Part shown: piece after piece, positions 33,770 to 45,063 of the stretch | Position numbering within the stretch: the stretch's first letter is position 1 | Layout: each line of letters begins with the position of its first letter | NCBI GenBank assembly: GCA_035771165.1 | Contig: JAWNZC010000106.1 | Location: 3,966,501-4,030,500, forward strand | Source: Paragorgia papillata | Lineage: Eukaryota > Cnidaria > Anthozoa > Scleralcyonacea > Coralliidae | Direction of reading: 5' to 3' | Length of the DNA: 64,000 bases | Program-made: the position numbers and the translations under genes | The notes under the pieces: model-generated | Told to the model about the DNA's origin: nothing | Seen by the model: only the letters and a program-made list of their open reading frames with translations | The model's database searches: none

Positions 33770-34460
33770 CCATTGCCCACTCCACCCAAGTTTGCCCAAT
33801 CCACCCAAGTTTGCACACTCCACCCAACTTTGCCCACTCCACCCAACTTTGCCCACTCCACCCAACTTTGCCCAATCCTCCAGTTTGCTTAATCTACCAG
33901 AGTCCCCACACACACACACACACACACACACCTGAGTATGCCCACTCCACCCACGTTTGCCCACTCCACCTGAGTTTTCCCAATCTACAGAGTTCCCCCC
34001 CCCCGGCCCAGTATGCCCACTCCACCGCAGAATCCACCCGAGTTTGCCCACTCCACCCAAGTTTACCCACTCCACCCAAGTTTGCCCACTCCCCCCGAGT
34101 TTACCCACTCCACCCAAGTTCTCCCACTCCACCCATTTGCCCACTCCACCTAAGTTTGCCCACTCCACTCGAGTTTGCCCAATCTACAGAGTTCCCCCCC
34201 CCTGACCCATTATGCCCACTCCCCGCAGAATCCACCCGAGTTTTCCCACTCCACCCAAGTTTACCCACTCCACCCAAGTTTGCCCACTCCACCCGAGTTT
34301 ACCCACTCCACCCAAGTTTGCCCACTCCACGCAATTTTTATCCACTCCAACCACGTTTGCCCAATCCACCCGAGTTCACCCACTCCACCCAAGTTTACCC
34401 ACTCCACCCGAATTTTCCCACTCTACCCGAGTTTACTCACTCCACCCAAGTTTTTTTCAC
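33770..34460. repeat. Minisatellite, 18-19-bp unit (CCCACTCCACCCAAGTTTG)
   Basis: About 35 imperfect copies with CAAGTTTG, CGAGTTTA and similar variants, interrupted by a (CA)n run near 33905-33932 and poly-C patches. Frames stay open in several phases on both strands only because the unit has no stops. These are not genes. Confidence 0.95.
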
Positions 34461-34529
34461 CTCTTCCCAATAAGAGCCAACAAGGTTGCCTGTGAATGAG
34501 GCTGGAAAGTCCAAAAATTATTATTAAGT

Positions 34530-34696
34530 TGTAGTAAGTAAATATTTCTTTATTAAACTAGTAAACTTTAACAATCTTCTACAACAAATATACATGTGCT
34601 ACTGCTCGGTCTGTCGGTCCATTAATAGAGGAAGTCGCTTGTTCTCCCCAGGCCCTTGTGTCTATGTTCTCGTGCTTGGTGTGGCTATTCTCTACA
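34530..34696 (-). repeat. 3' LTR of gypsy element 2
   Basis: Direct repeat of 47632-47802 with few differences, including a 4-bp indel. Confidence 0.9.
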
Positions 34697-34760
34697 TTAG
34701 TCCCCCCCCCCCCAGTGCGGAAACGGACTGGCAAGTTTACCGCACGACGAGCACGAGGTG

Positions 34761-36063
34761 TCACCAATGGTTTCGGAACGAGCAATGGCACAGGATCAGG
34801 TGGGACTGGTAAAGGAGCAGGTGGGACTGGTACAGGAGATATGCGAGTTTGCGCTGCCTGAACATCTCGATAAATGCAGGCTTGAGGCGGTCGATGGATA
34901 CCGTGTCGTAACAACCATTCTTGTTAATGGTGAAGAATTTGTCATTCCGTTTGATTACCAGAAATGGTCCATCGTAAGGCCACTGCCGCGGTGCTTTAAC
35001 TGCGTCGTGACGGACGAAGACATGAGTAGCATGTTCTAGGGAACCAGGAACATAGGATAAACGCTTTCCGTGGTGCTGTGCTGGAACTGGGCATTGTCTG
35101 TGCATCGTGTCCCGGAGGCGGTCAAGGAACGAGGTGGGGTCGACAGCAGCTCTTTGCATAGGGTGGAAAAATTATCCAGGGATGCGTAGGGTAGTACCAT
35201 AAACCAATTCAGCTGCGCTGCAGTTGAGATCTTCTTTTACAGCGATACGTATCCCAAGCATGATAACAAGTAATTCATCTCGCTAATTGGGGCCGGTTAG
35301 CCGGGCTTTCAGGGACGCTTTAAGCTGCCAGTGGAAACGCTCGACGATGCCGTTCGATTGCGCGTGGTAGGCAGTAGTGCGGTTGCGTTTTATGCCGAGA
35401 GAAGCACGAGAGAAGCCCAAAGGTTGGACTCAAACTGACGACCGCGACCGGACATAATGCTTCTTGGCAAACCAAACTGTGAAATCCACCCATCCAACAA
35501 GGCACGTGCGCAGGATGGCGCTGTCATGTCAGCCATGGGAATTGCTTCAGTCCAGCGAGTGTAACGGTCGATGCATGTAAAGAGGTAGCGAAACCCATGA
35601 GACTAGGGAAGTGGGCCAACAATGTCTACATGGATGTCATCGAAACGACGGTCAGGAAGCTCAAACTTGTGGAGTGGAGCCGTTGTGTGTCTCTGGATTT
35701 TAGACTGTTGGCAAGGAATGCATGTGCGTGTCCATCGGCGGATATCGTGATTAAGCCCATTCCAAACAAAGCGTGCTCTGAGGAGTTAACAGGTTGATCG
35801 AGCACATGGATGGGCGAGGTTGTGAATCAAATTGAAGACTTCTCGTCGAAATGGCTCGGGAACCACTGGTCGAGCGTTGCCCTGGGAAATATCACAGAGA
35901 CGTGTGAGGTTGTCGTCGTCCTCCAGTGGGATATCCACGAGTTTCAGACTGGTGGGACCGGTCTTCAAACGCATTGTTTCGGGGTCGTCGGCTTGAGCCC
36001 GAGCCATTGCTTGGAAGTCGATTTCAGTGTAGGAGGTTGCGTTAAGTTGTATTCGTGAAAAAG
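34761..36063 (-). pseudogene. Gypsy element 2 integrase (broken)
   Basis: The minus strand at 35786-36063 starts just after RNase H (FSRIQLNATSYTEIDFQ) and reaches the integrase zinc domain (FNLIHNLAHPCARST). The catalytic core at 35160-35785 is broken by stops and shifts. The C-terminal part at 34761-35159 reads HVFVRHDAVKAPRQWPYDG and VSIDRLKPAF, the standard end of gypsy integrases. It would insert the cDNA; it cannot here. Confidence 0.8.
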
Positions 36064-36357
36064 CAATATGGTGCAGAAAATGGGCTGAATTGTGCGCTTT
36101 TGGATAAAAGCACCAAATTTGGCTTGGCACAGTGATAGTATTTTACCTGCTGATAAATATCTGATATGGACCCACTTCAATTTCCTTCACACATCGGCTG
36201 TTTTAAGGATAGCACCCAGACCCCCGCAAGGATTAAGATTTTCTCCGATTTTTGCCTAAAATGTTAAGTTTAATAGCAAATTAAAACATATTTTATGTCT
36301 TATGTGCAGCATTACAAGTATTGGATATATAACTAATTTTGTTGGAAGCGCTTGGCG

Positions 36358-36392
36358 ATGACGTCACATACACGACCATGACGTCACTGATA
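36358..36392. promoter_or_regulatory. Paired CRE-like TGACGTCA sites in the left TIR
   Basis: Two TGACGTCA palindromes about 25 bp apart. The right arm has a matching pair near 44820-44848, one of them as GTGACGTCA. The sequence equals the CREB/ATF consensus; any regulatory role is inference. Confidence 0.4.
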
Positions 36393-36574
36393 AGCAGAAA
36401 TACAAAATGTACAAGAAATCTTAAAGTCTTAATTGATCTATAAAAAAAATTAAACTAACCTCACATGCAATTTACAATATCGTAACTATGAAATTAGCAA
36501 CAAATCATTAATGCAATTATCTTGAACTGTTTCGATACTAAATTTTCAAAGAAAAAGAATAACTTCTTATTAAC

Positions 36575-36705
36575 CGAGAGCGCGGTCATTACGGAAAAAT
36601 ATCAGACCGAGGTCTTGACAGTACGGACCGAGCCCGTAGGGCGAGGTCTGTATATAAAGACCGATGTCTGATATTTTTACGTAATGACCAAGCGGACGAG
36701 GTTAT
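36575..36705. mobile_element. Hairpin MITE
   Basis: CGGTCATTACGGAAAAATAT and CAGACCGAGGTCTT are mirrored by AAGACCGATGTCTG and ATATTTTTACGTAATGACC. Confidence 0.75.
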
Positions 36706-36899
36706 TATATGGTATTTTGAAACAACACATCTTACAAAATACCCTGTCAATAGTGTGACCTCGAGCGTGTGACCACATAGACTCGTCGTTTTCAATGTTG
36801 TTGCTCTTGTTGTCATCGCTTTTGGAATCCTAAAACTCACTGCCAGATTGCTAATCGTCCCACTCATACATAATTTAGTCTTCAGGTTATTGAATTCAC

Positions 36900-37616
36900 A
36901 AAATTTTTGCGGTTTTCTTTCATTGTTTTATAGTTGCAAACATGTCTGCCAAAATCCGTAATCGACCGGTCGATTATGGAAAATTATCGACCGGCACGTG
37001 ACGCGTCTCAGCCAATGACAACACACGATTTCAACGGAAGTAATTTGTGCCATATAATAAATAGCACTTATTGAACTGATAAATATCGGACATATAGAAC
37101 TGCTTAAATTTCTTCATATATTCACTGTTTTAAGGAATGAATTTAAAGAATTTAGAATAAGAAATTGTAATGCCAAGAAAACTCTGTTACTTAGATACTA
37201 TAAGTGATTAGTGTTTACAGATTTTTTTAACTTTACTATTTTTAATATTTTAATTAATACTGTTTATTTGCGTATGATGAGTCCACAAGAGGATCATGCT
37301 GATATGAGGGACATAAAAGGAAAACTAAAAACTGTGAACTGGAATTTGTAGAGATTTTCGTCACTGAGAATGGTAATAAAATCGTGCTAGGAGTAAAATA
37401 AACTTTAAAAAGAAGAAATCTTATGGAATCTAAGAAAGCAGTCATTGCAGGTTTTAGCTTTCCTTCATTTCACCGTCAACTTGCAATGACTTGCTGTAAC
37501 TTGTAACAAAATTAGATCTTGTTCAAATTAAGCCTGAATCAAACGATAATCGGCAACGTCGCAAGCCATGGTCATCACAACTAAGTTAACGTGTGTTGAC
37601 TTGAGATATACCTGTC
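36900..37616. other. Unassigned sequence between TIR arm and Polinton 2
   Basis: 37060-37140 resembles 36140-36205 of the TIR arm (GATAAATATC, TTTCTTCA, GCTGTTTTAAGG-type words). Otherwise nothing is recognised. Confidence 0.5.
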
Positions 37617-37685
37617 AGTAGATGACACCCCCCCCCCCCCCCCACATCCACCATAACAAAGGGATGCCGCCTCGTTAATATTCAG

Positions 37686-37798
37686 CATGACTCACGAATG
37701 ACTCACACATGACTCACGAATGACTCACGCATGACTCACGAATGACTCACGCATGACTCACGAATGACTCACGCATGACTCACGAATGACTCACGCCT
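37686..37798. repeat. 11-bp tandem array of TGACTCAC(G/A)(A/C)A
   Basis: About ten copies in regular 11-bp phase, just inside the Polinton 2 terminus. Every unit contains TGACTCA. Confidence 0.9.
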
Positions 37799-38594
37799 GT
37801 GACATGATTGGGCAAGATTGTGATAGTTACAGTATACACGAAGCTATATAAACTAGGTGATTTCGTATAGTTGCTATTTTTCCTAAAGTGTTTTACTTGT
37901 GGAGTTTACTGTCTGCAATACAGCGTTTTCTTTGTGTCTGAATCAGCTGAGATAACGTATAGACTTGAATTAATAGTATATCATGAATATTATATTTTTA
38001 GAACCTAAATATTCAAAGAGAGTAAGTCATCCTAGAATGCTTGTTAACTAAACCCTCATTTATAAGCGAGGAAATCGTAGAAAGATAGAATGAAGAATCA
38101 CTTCGAAAAGCCGTAAGAACGATTTTAAGTGTCGAAATATAAACTGAAGGCAAAGCGATTTATTACTTTGAAAGCGTTGTTACGCTTTCTGTTACTAAGT
38201 GTGATATTTGCATATTTATCCTCAGTGCACGTGCAGAACACAAAAGGGAAAACTCGTTAAAGGTTACTAATGGCTAAAACATAACCGGATTTGCATATAA
38301 GTAGAATATCTAATTTATTTTAGGGGGTGATCATGAGTTGTGGGAGGATAATATGGGGCATGAAGAGGTACCAATGCATGGGCAAGTCTAGTCGAAAAGG
38401 TTATTAGCATTGGTGTACAGCATCGCGTCGCCTCATAAGACAGAATTCAAAGCATTCAGTTTAAAATATTTATTTAGACATTGGTTTAAACTTACACATA
38501 TCAAACAAATTACGGTTACATATAAATAGTTTACACCGAACATCTAGTAAGGTCTGCTTCTTAGATTATATTTCTTCTTAGATTATAGCTCACA

Positions 38595-39310
38595 AATTTA
38601 TCTTCTACATCGGAGAGGGGTTTCCAACAGCTGTGGCTAAGGATTCAACATGTAAAACTGAAATCATTCTTGCTCTGTGTTGTATATCGCCCACCGGACT
38701 GTGAGATCACTTGTTTGGAAGAAGATATGACACCCTCTATTATAGAAGCTCTTTTATTTGCTAAAGACATAATTATAACAGGGGATCTCAATTGCGACCT
38801 GTTATCTAATAAACCAGATTCTCAAGCCTTAAAAGATTTTTGTACCATGTTAAATCTTTCACAGATGATTTCAAAACCAACCCGTGTCACAAAGGAATCA
38901 GCATCCCTACTTGATGTTATTCTAACAACAAATCCACATCAGGTAAATCGGGCTACAGTTTTGGAAAATTCTATTAGTGATCATTTTACCGTAACAGCTT
39001 CATTTCGCCTTAAAGCACCTAAACCATATCCATTTCAAATTAGATCAAGATCGTACAAGATGTATGAACCCAAAAAATTTTGCGAAGATATTTCAAAAGT
39101 TCCTTGGAATACTCTAGACGATATTACTGATATAAACACTCGTTTAGAACGTTTTAACAGTGATTTCCTCAAAGTATTGGATCTACATGCACCTATCAAA
39201 CTGATGTCATTTAAACATCATACGAGTCCTTTTATATCGAATGAAATAAAAGAGCAGATGAGAGTGAGAGATAATCAATTACGAAAAGCAAGGAGAACAC
39301 GGTGTCATCT
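38595..39310 (+). pseudogene. LINE endonuclease fragment
   Basis: The frame beginning CVVYRPPDCEITCLEE continues with IITGDLNCDLLSNKP, TRVTKESASLLDVILTT and SISDHFTVTASF. This is the second half of an apurinic-type endonuclease of a CR1/L2-like LINE. It ends abruptly at ARRTRCH where a CTT-rich microsatellite starts. There is no RT. Confidence 0.8.
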
Positions 39311-39317
39311 TGACTTA

Positions 39318-39525
39318 GGCAATCTTTTATCTTCCTCTTATCTTCCTCTTATCTTCCTCTTATCTCCCTCTATTCTTCCTCTTTTCTTCCTCTTATCTTC
39401 CTCGTATCTTCCTTATCTTTCTCTTATCTTTCTCTTATCTTTCTCTTATCTTTCTCTTATCTTCCTTCCCTTCCCTTTATCTTCTTTTTACCCTCCTTAT
39501 TTTTCTTATCTTTCTCTTATCGGCC
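39318..39525. repeat. Pyrimidine microsatellite (TCTTATCTTCCTC)n
   Basis: Imperfect repeats of CTTATCTTTCTC and CTTATCTTCCTC on the plus strand. Confidence 0.9.
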
Positions 39526-39569
39526 TTGTTTCCCCAATTTTCAGTCCCAGACCCCTCAAGGATATCTGT

Positions 39570-40210
39570 CACAAATTCAAAATATATAAACATGCTCTGG
39601 TGGAGTTCAACCATTTGCAACCTTACTTTCATTGTCGCTGGATGCACACAGAGTGGTAAAACAGTATGGGTAAAAACGCCTCTGGAAAACGCCAAAACTA
39701 CGATTAATCCTCCTCCCGAACGTGTCATTTGGTGTTATGGACAATGGCAGCCCATATATCTTGAGATGAGCAAAACAATACCAGGCATCGAATTCTACGA
39801 CGGTATAGCTTCGGACATTGACTCTGATAATTTTCTTGAAGTCTCTCAACGTAACCTGATCGTCCTTGATGATCTTATGGCTCAATCAGGGAGAGATAAA
39901 CGTATTGCTAGTCTATTTACTAAAGGTAGTCATCACCGGAATTTGTCTATCATCTATATTGTTCAAAATATTTTCCAACAAGGCAAATAAACCAGAAACA
40001 TTAGCCTCAACGCACACTATATCTTACTCTTCAAGTCTCCGAGGGATAAACAGCAAATTTCTGTTTTGGCTCGACAGGTGAACCCAGGTCATGTTCTGAA
40101 ATTTATGATGAGCTACGAGAAAGCAACAAGCCGCCCTCATGCTTACCGTATGCTAGATCTAAAACCTACAACGGATGACGATCATCGTCTCAAGACCAAT
40201 GTTCTACCTG
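39570..40210 (+). pseudogene. Polinton 2 packaging ATPase (remnant)
   Basis: FtsK/HerA-type packaging ATPases drive DNA into Polinton and adintovirus-like capsids. The frame has Walker A (CTQSGKTVWV), Walker B (NLIVLDDLM) and the RIASLFTKGSHHRN segment seen in the intact ATPase at 56125-56949. A TAA at 39988-39990 interrupts it; the same frame then continues with ISLNAHYILLFKSPRDK. The N-terminal zinc finger is missing. It runs on in frame into the PW-like gene, whereas in the intact element another gene separates the two, so a deletion fused them. Confidence 0.8.
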
Positions 40211-40286
40211 GCGAAAGTAACTCCACCCTGCAGCAGCAACTTGGTAGTTTCATTCAAAAACAATCTTATCAGCAACCTCCGATCAT

Positions 40287-40818
40287 TAATGCCATGTACA
40301 ATACAGAACAAAAAATGCAAGATATTGCACAAGCGCCACAGTTAACAACAGAAGAAAAGAGCATAATCTACTCCAACCAGCTCGGACGTTTTCTAACGTT
40401 TCAAAATCAACTGCAGAATCAGCTTCAACCTCTAACTAATCTTGAAACTCAGCCTCGGAAAAATACACCAAATTTGACAACGGAGATAAAGCAAGAAACT
40501 GACGATCTTCCGTGGGGTTTCCCTGCTACACCTAAAACCTATTTCCTAACACCGCCTCCTACCGTTGAACAACCGACGCTTAAACATAATTTCTTTCATA
40601 ACTGGGAAGGTTTGGGCGACCCGACAGAGAAAGACTTGGCAAAGATGACTCCGCATGATAGAGAAGAGTATGAACATCATCTATTGATGACTAGATCAAA
40701 ATATTTACCCATGACAAAGGAAGATGTGTCCCAATTATCATCAGAAGACAAGAAAGATTATCATGCTACTTTTAAAATAAAAACACCTAAATATAATCTA
40801 AGAAGCAGACCTTACTAG
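40287..40818 (+). CDS. Polinton PW-like protein (Polinton 2 copy)
   Basis: From AMYNTEQKMQDIAQAPQLTT through SNQLGRFLTFQNQLQNQL to YFLTPPPTVEQ this parallels the protein at 62137-62691. Its N-terminal helical module also parallels the protein at 55020-55676 of the intact element. The role in Polintons is unknown; it sits with the ATPase and capsid-associated genes. The C-terminus here is acidic and hydrophilic and ends RSRPY. An ATG is available at 40294, but the frame is open upstream into the ATPase remnant. Confidence 0.6.
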
Positions 40819-40851
40819 ATGCTCGGTGTAAACTATTTATATGTAACCGTA

Positions 40852-43258
40852 CCCTATTACCCCGCATATAAGCGCACTGCAGATAAAGGCGCATGCGCCT
40901 TTAAACCGTCAAAATTTGCGAGTTAGACAGACATGAACAGAATACCTTTTTTAATGATACAAATACTTTTTATGTTTTAAGTTATCAACATTGTCTATTA
41001 TAAATTGTAGTTATATGGTTAATGATAATAGTTATTGTCTTTGGTTTATTCGTCTGAGGTATTCTTTTATTACACACTCAGCTTGAATCGCCTTTGATCT
41101 TGGTGCTTTTACCCGATATAGGCATGGAATTTCAAGGCCGTTATTTCTTTTATTTTGGCGATGTCCGGTTACTGTAGCACTGATTCTTCCTCCGGCCAAA
41201 AGAATATAGTTACACGTTTTTGCAAGGTGTTTTGGAATGTGGCCTACAACATCCTCGCCTTTTAAAACCTTGACTGATTTCTGTCAATAGAATTTTCAGG
41301 TTCCCGTTCACAGACGAGTAATTCATTTAGTCTTGGAATCCAAATTTCTTTGTATATGTGATGACCTGTTATAAAACTTTCAAAACAGAATTCATATGGT
41401 CGACTGTCAACTGCCCGTGCCATACCGTTTAAACTTTGATTGGACTTTGACGTCAATCTGAATCAACCATTTGACGCCTAAGGGCTTCCTTGAGCAGTTG
41501 AAGTAAACAAAATATATTTATTGACAATATATTTTTTACATTCGTAAAATATCCATGCCTTTACAAAAACGTATTGATTCTGGATATTTGTACACGTTTC
41601 ATTACCGAAAAATACTTTCTTTAAACGGTTTCTCTTCTATTGCATGTCAAAAACAGAAATTTTCGAACCAGACTCACTGGCGCCGTTGGTGCAAAAAATG
41701 AAATTCCAAAGCGTTCGAAAAGCACAATGACGCCTAGTCTGCACTAGGACTGATCTCAGACCTTGGACGTCGGTCATGGACAAAATGCGCAAGAACTACT
41801 CTTTGCATTTCAAGAGAGCTGTATTGAAAAAGCTAGAAGAAAATAACCAGAACATAAGCCAAACAGCAGCTGAATTCAACATTCATCGCAAAAACATTCA
41901 GAGATGGATCTTGCAAAAGGATATTTTGAATCGTGCTGCACTAAACCGTGACATGAACACACGTACGAGAAAACGTATTCGACAAGGTACTTCGCCGTAT
42001 CCGTTATTAGACGCAGCTGTTGTGGACTTTATAAAACAAAAACGAGAAGAGCGGCTTGTGGTAACGGGAAGTATGATTCGACGTAAAGCCATTGCTTCTT
42101 TTAATGAATTGTATCCCGAATCAAACATCGCTTTTAAAGCATCAAATGGACGGTTGACACGTTTTTTGAAACGAAACGACATTACCTTTCGTCGAGCAAC
42201 AAGCGTTGGTCAGAAGATTCCACAAAATGCACCGGAGCTTTGTGATGCATTTCTCGATGATATGCAAAGTCTCAAAGATTATGATGTTATTATGAACATG
42301 GACGAGAGCCCATGTTACTTTGACATCCCTCGTTCCTCTACTTTTGACTTCAAAGGCGTGAATACGGTCAAAATGAAAACAACTGGCAACGAGAAATTAC
42401 GTTTCACTGTTGCATTAACTGCTGGTGTTAAGAGAGTGGGTAATGAGTTTAGTGCAGTTCGGTTACCGCCGATGTTGATCTTTAAAAAGGCACCAAAAGG
42501 GAAATTTCCTCCAGGAATGGCTGTGCTTGGATCGAAAGGAGGAACCATGAAGCAGAATTTCATGGTTAACACATTCATCCCAAAAATTTGGAAAAGAAGA
42601 CCGGGAGGGTTCTTTAATACCGGACAGTCGCTGCTATTGATGGATTCTGCAACCTGTCATCTGAATGGAGGTATACCTGAGGCACTAACCGCTTGCAACA
42701 CTGATTACAAGTACATCGACACAGGAATGACACCACTTCTACAGTTTCTAGACAGTCATGTCAACAAACCTTTCAAAGATGGATTGAAGGAGAAATGGCA
42801 AGAATGGATAGACTCGGGCGAACGTGAATATACAGAAGCTGGAAATCGCCGCAGAGCGTCCTACACTATGGTCGCAGAGTGGGTCTTCGATGTATGGAGA
42901 AAGGTGGCAACAGATGACCTGATTCTACGAGGTTTCCGTCAGTGTGGATACATCGGCTGGAATGGAGATGTAAGCACTCTCTGTTGTTATTCTGTTGTTA
43001 AGTTGGAAAGTTTTTTAAAAAATATTAAATTTGCATTTACCGTTTATAATACCATTGATATTTTGCACTATTAAAAAGGATGCGCCAATTCTCGTACCCA
43101 GACCCCATGCGCGTAGGTCTGGTACGAGAGTCGGGTGCGCCTATAAGCGAAATGTTATAGGCGCATGCGCCTATAAAACGTCAATTTTTACACCAAAATT
43201 TTTTCAAAATTGCAGAAATTCGCTTATAGGCGCTGCGCTTATATGCGGGGTAATAGGG
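40852..43258 (+). mobile_element. Pogo-type Tc1/mariner transposon
   Basis: The terminal repeats start CCCTATTACCCCGCATATAA at both ends, with a TA duplication (40850-40851 and 43259-43260). The same place in the other Polinton (about 62735) is uninterrupted and has a single TA, which confirms the boundaries. Sub-terminal GGCGCATGCGCC palindromes occur near both ends. Confidence 0.95.
41776..43074 (+). CDS. Pogo/Tigger-like DDE transposase
   Basis: The transposase cuts out and reinserts the element at TA sites. A 432-residue open frame starts at an ATG. Residues 5-50 form a Psq-type helix-turn-helix (LHFKRAVLKKL, NISQTAAEFNIHRKNIQRW). Residues 75-140 form a CENP-B-type DNA-binding domain. 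The DDE core has D176 (IMNMDESP), D290 (LLLMDSATCH) and D326 (LQFLDSHVNKPFKD). The frame is intact. The last ~30 residues after WNGD may be read-through past a GTAAGC donor-like site, so the true C-terminus could be spliced. It may still be active. Confidence 0.9.
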   Translation: MDKMRKNYSLHFKRAVLKKLEENNQNISQTAAEFNIHRKNIQRWILQKDILNRAALNRDMNTRTRKRIRQGTSPYPLLDAAVVDFIKQKREERLVVTGSMIRRKAIASFNELYPESNIAFKASNGRLTRFLKRNDITFRRATSVGQKIPQNAPELCDAFLDDMQSLKDYDVIMNMDESPCYFDIPRSSTFDFKGVNTVKMKTTGNEKLRFTVALTAGVKRVGNEFSAVRLPPMLIFKKAPKGKFPPGMAVLGSKGGTMKQNFMVNTFIPKIWKRRPGGFFNTGQSLLLMDSATCHLNGGIPEALTACNTDYKYIDTGMTPLLQFLDSHVNKPFKDGLKEKWQEWIDSGEREYTEAGNRRRASYTMVAEWVFDVWRKVATDDLILRGFRQCGYIGWNGDVSTLCCYSVVKLESFLKNIKFAFTVYNTIDILHY

Positions 43259-43758
43259 TAATTTGTTTTGATATGTGTAAGTTTAAACCAATGTCTAAAT
43301 AAATATTTTAAACTGAATGCTTTGAATTCTGTCTTATGAGGCGACGCGATGCTGTACACCAATGCTAATAACCTTTTCGACTAGACTTACCCACGCATTA
43401 ATACCTCTTCATGCCCCTTATTATCCTCCCACAACTCATGATCACCCCCTAAAATAAATTAGATATTCTACTTATATGCAAATCCGGTTATGTTTTAGCC
43501 ATTAGTAACCTTTAACGAGTTTTCCCTTTTGTGTTCTGCACGTGCACTGAGGATAAATATGCAAATATCACACTTAGTAACAGAAAGCGTAGCAACGCTT
43601 TCAAAGTAATAAATTGCTTTGCCTTTAGTTTATATTTCGACACTTAAAATCGTTCTTACGGCTTTTCGAAGTGATTCTTCATTCTATCTTTCTACGATTT
43701 CCTCGCTTATAAACGAGGGTTTAGTTAACAAGAATTCTAGGATGACTTACTCTCTTTG

Positions 43759-44682
43759 CAAGTCATCGCAAGTAGGCAGTCGCGCACAAGGTAAAGCTCT
43801 AATACTTGTTGCTGTTCTCGAAAACATGGCAAATCTATTCATAGAAACTAGCAAGTATCTATACTTGTTATAAACACAGAGGATATCGTTGGACGTTGAT
43901 ACCAACGCTGTACCAATAACAGTCGACAAGATCGTTGACCAGACTGGTGTGTAGCAATATATTGCTTATGTCAAAGAACGTCTGGTAGGGCGGACCACAC
44001 CAGTTACAAAAGTAATTATAAGAAAAACAAGTTTCTTTTTAGAATCCCTATACCTCGAAAAGCAGCATCCTCAAAATAAAAGCAAAACACGATGACACTG
44101 AAGCAGAATTGTTATCTTTCCTGACAGGTCAACGTTTCTTGTCAAGTCAGACATGGTAATATTGAAGACTTTTTTTCGGTTACGAAAACCAAAGCTATTT
44201 TATGCCATCCTTTTTGGCAACGTACGATTTGATGGCAAAGTCTGATTTTCTGTGGAGTGTGGAGTAAGGGGAAAGAGAGTAAGAAAGAGAGTTAAGGTCT
44301 TCGTTAAGGTTTGCATTTCGGTAAAGTGCTCTCAATCCGCCAGAATTTATGCCACAAAATAAAATAGACATCGTTAGAAAGCTATAAACTTGTAGAATAC
44401 AATGTGGTATTTGATTTTGCGATAAACACAAGCTTGCGTCACTTGGTTAGCATACAGAGAAGTCGCGACAGTATTCAGCTGCTTCGGCAAAACTACTTCA
44501 GAAGAATATGTTTTGGAGTGGGGTATGTAAAAAAAGCATCAGAATCCCATCGCTGGATTTTATATAATGAACGACGATGTCAGAAGCGTCGGGAGCATGT
44601 TAAGATGTGAGAGTGCAATCCAGAGAAGGGTGGTCTATAATGCACAGCCTTGTGCAAGTCTGGCGAAGAATGCAACCGAAAT
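43759..44682. other. Unassigned sequence with one dispersed repeat
   Basis: About 44300-44430 is an inverted relative of 18568-18710. An open frame at 44404-44610 shows no domain that I know. Confidence 0.5.
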
Positions 44683-45063
44683 TGAAGATAATTGCATGAG
44701 TCATTAACTCATAGCTAATTATATTGTAATTAAACGTGAGGTTAGATACCGTTAAGAACTATTTATTTTTAACTATTTTCAAAAATGTTGTATATCTTTC
44801 GTATTTCTGTTTATTTAGTGACGTCATTGTCGTGAAAGTGACGTCAACGTCAGGCGCTTGCAACAAAATTAGTTATATATCTAATACTTGTAATGCTGCA
44901 CATAAAATATGTTTTTTTAGGCAAAAATCGGAGGAAATCTTAATCTTTTCGGGGGGTCTAGGTGAAGTGGGTCCATAATCAGATATTTATCAGCAGGTGA
45001 AATACTATCACTGTGCAAAATTGGTGCTTTTATCCAAAAACGCACAATGTTTTCACCATATTG

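Larger units (their letters stand above)
37617..43758 (+). mobile_element. Decayed Polinton/Maverick 2 (right end lost)
   Basis: The left terminus AGTAGATGACACCCCCC, followed by GGGATGCCGCCTCGTTAAT, matches the terminus of the intact Polinton at 49314. An inner inverted repeat (about 38000-38530 against 43261-43758) is also shared in part with that element. Only an ATPase remnant and a PW-like gene survive. Integrase, polymerase and capsid genes are gone. A LINE fragment, a microsatellite and a pogo element have been added. The outer right terminus is missing after 43758. Confidence 0.8.
36064..45063. mobile_element. 9-kb TIR element inserted in gypsy element 2
   Basis: GCAATATGGTG at 36064 and CACCATATTGC at 45063 begin inverted arms of about 400-470 bp (36064-36535 and 44683-45063). 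Both arms contain TGTGCGNTTTTGGATAAAAG, a CACAGTGATAGTATTT-like segment and two TGACGTCA palindromes. The gypsy reading frame stops at one end and resumes at the other, which confirms insertion. Its own gene, if it had one, is not seen; the interior is a decayed Polinton plus later insertions. Confidence 0.75.

Noticed and set aside
33646..34473. Long proline/histidine/serine-rich frames on both strands
   Set aside because: They are the 18-19-bp minisatellite read in stop-free phases; several overlapping frames are open at once.
37686..37798. Possible CRISPR array
   Set aside because: Repeats are 11 bp with no spacers, in a eukaryotic transposon; the 21-bp array at 56986 likewise has no spacers.
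39318..39525. Hydrophobic Ser/Leu/Pro-rich tail continuing the LINE endonuclease frame
   Set aside because: It is the pyrimidine microsatellite read through; the LINE homology stops at about 39310.
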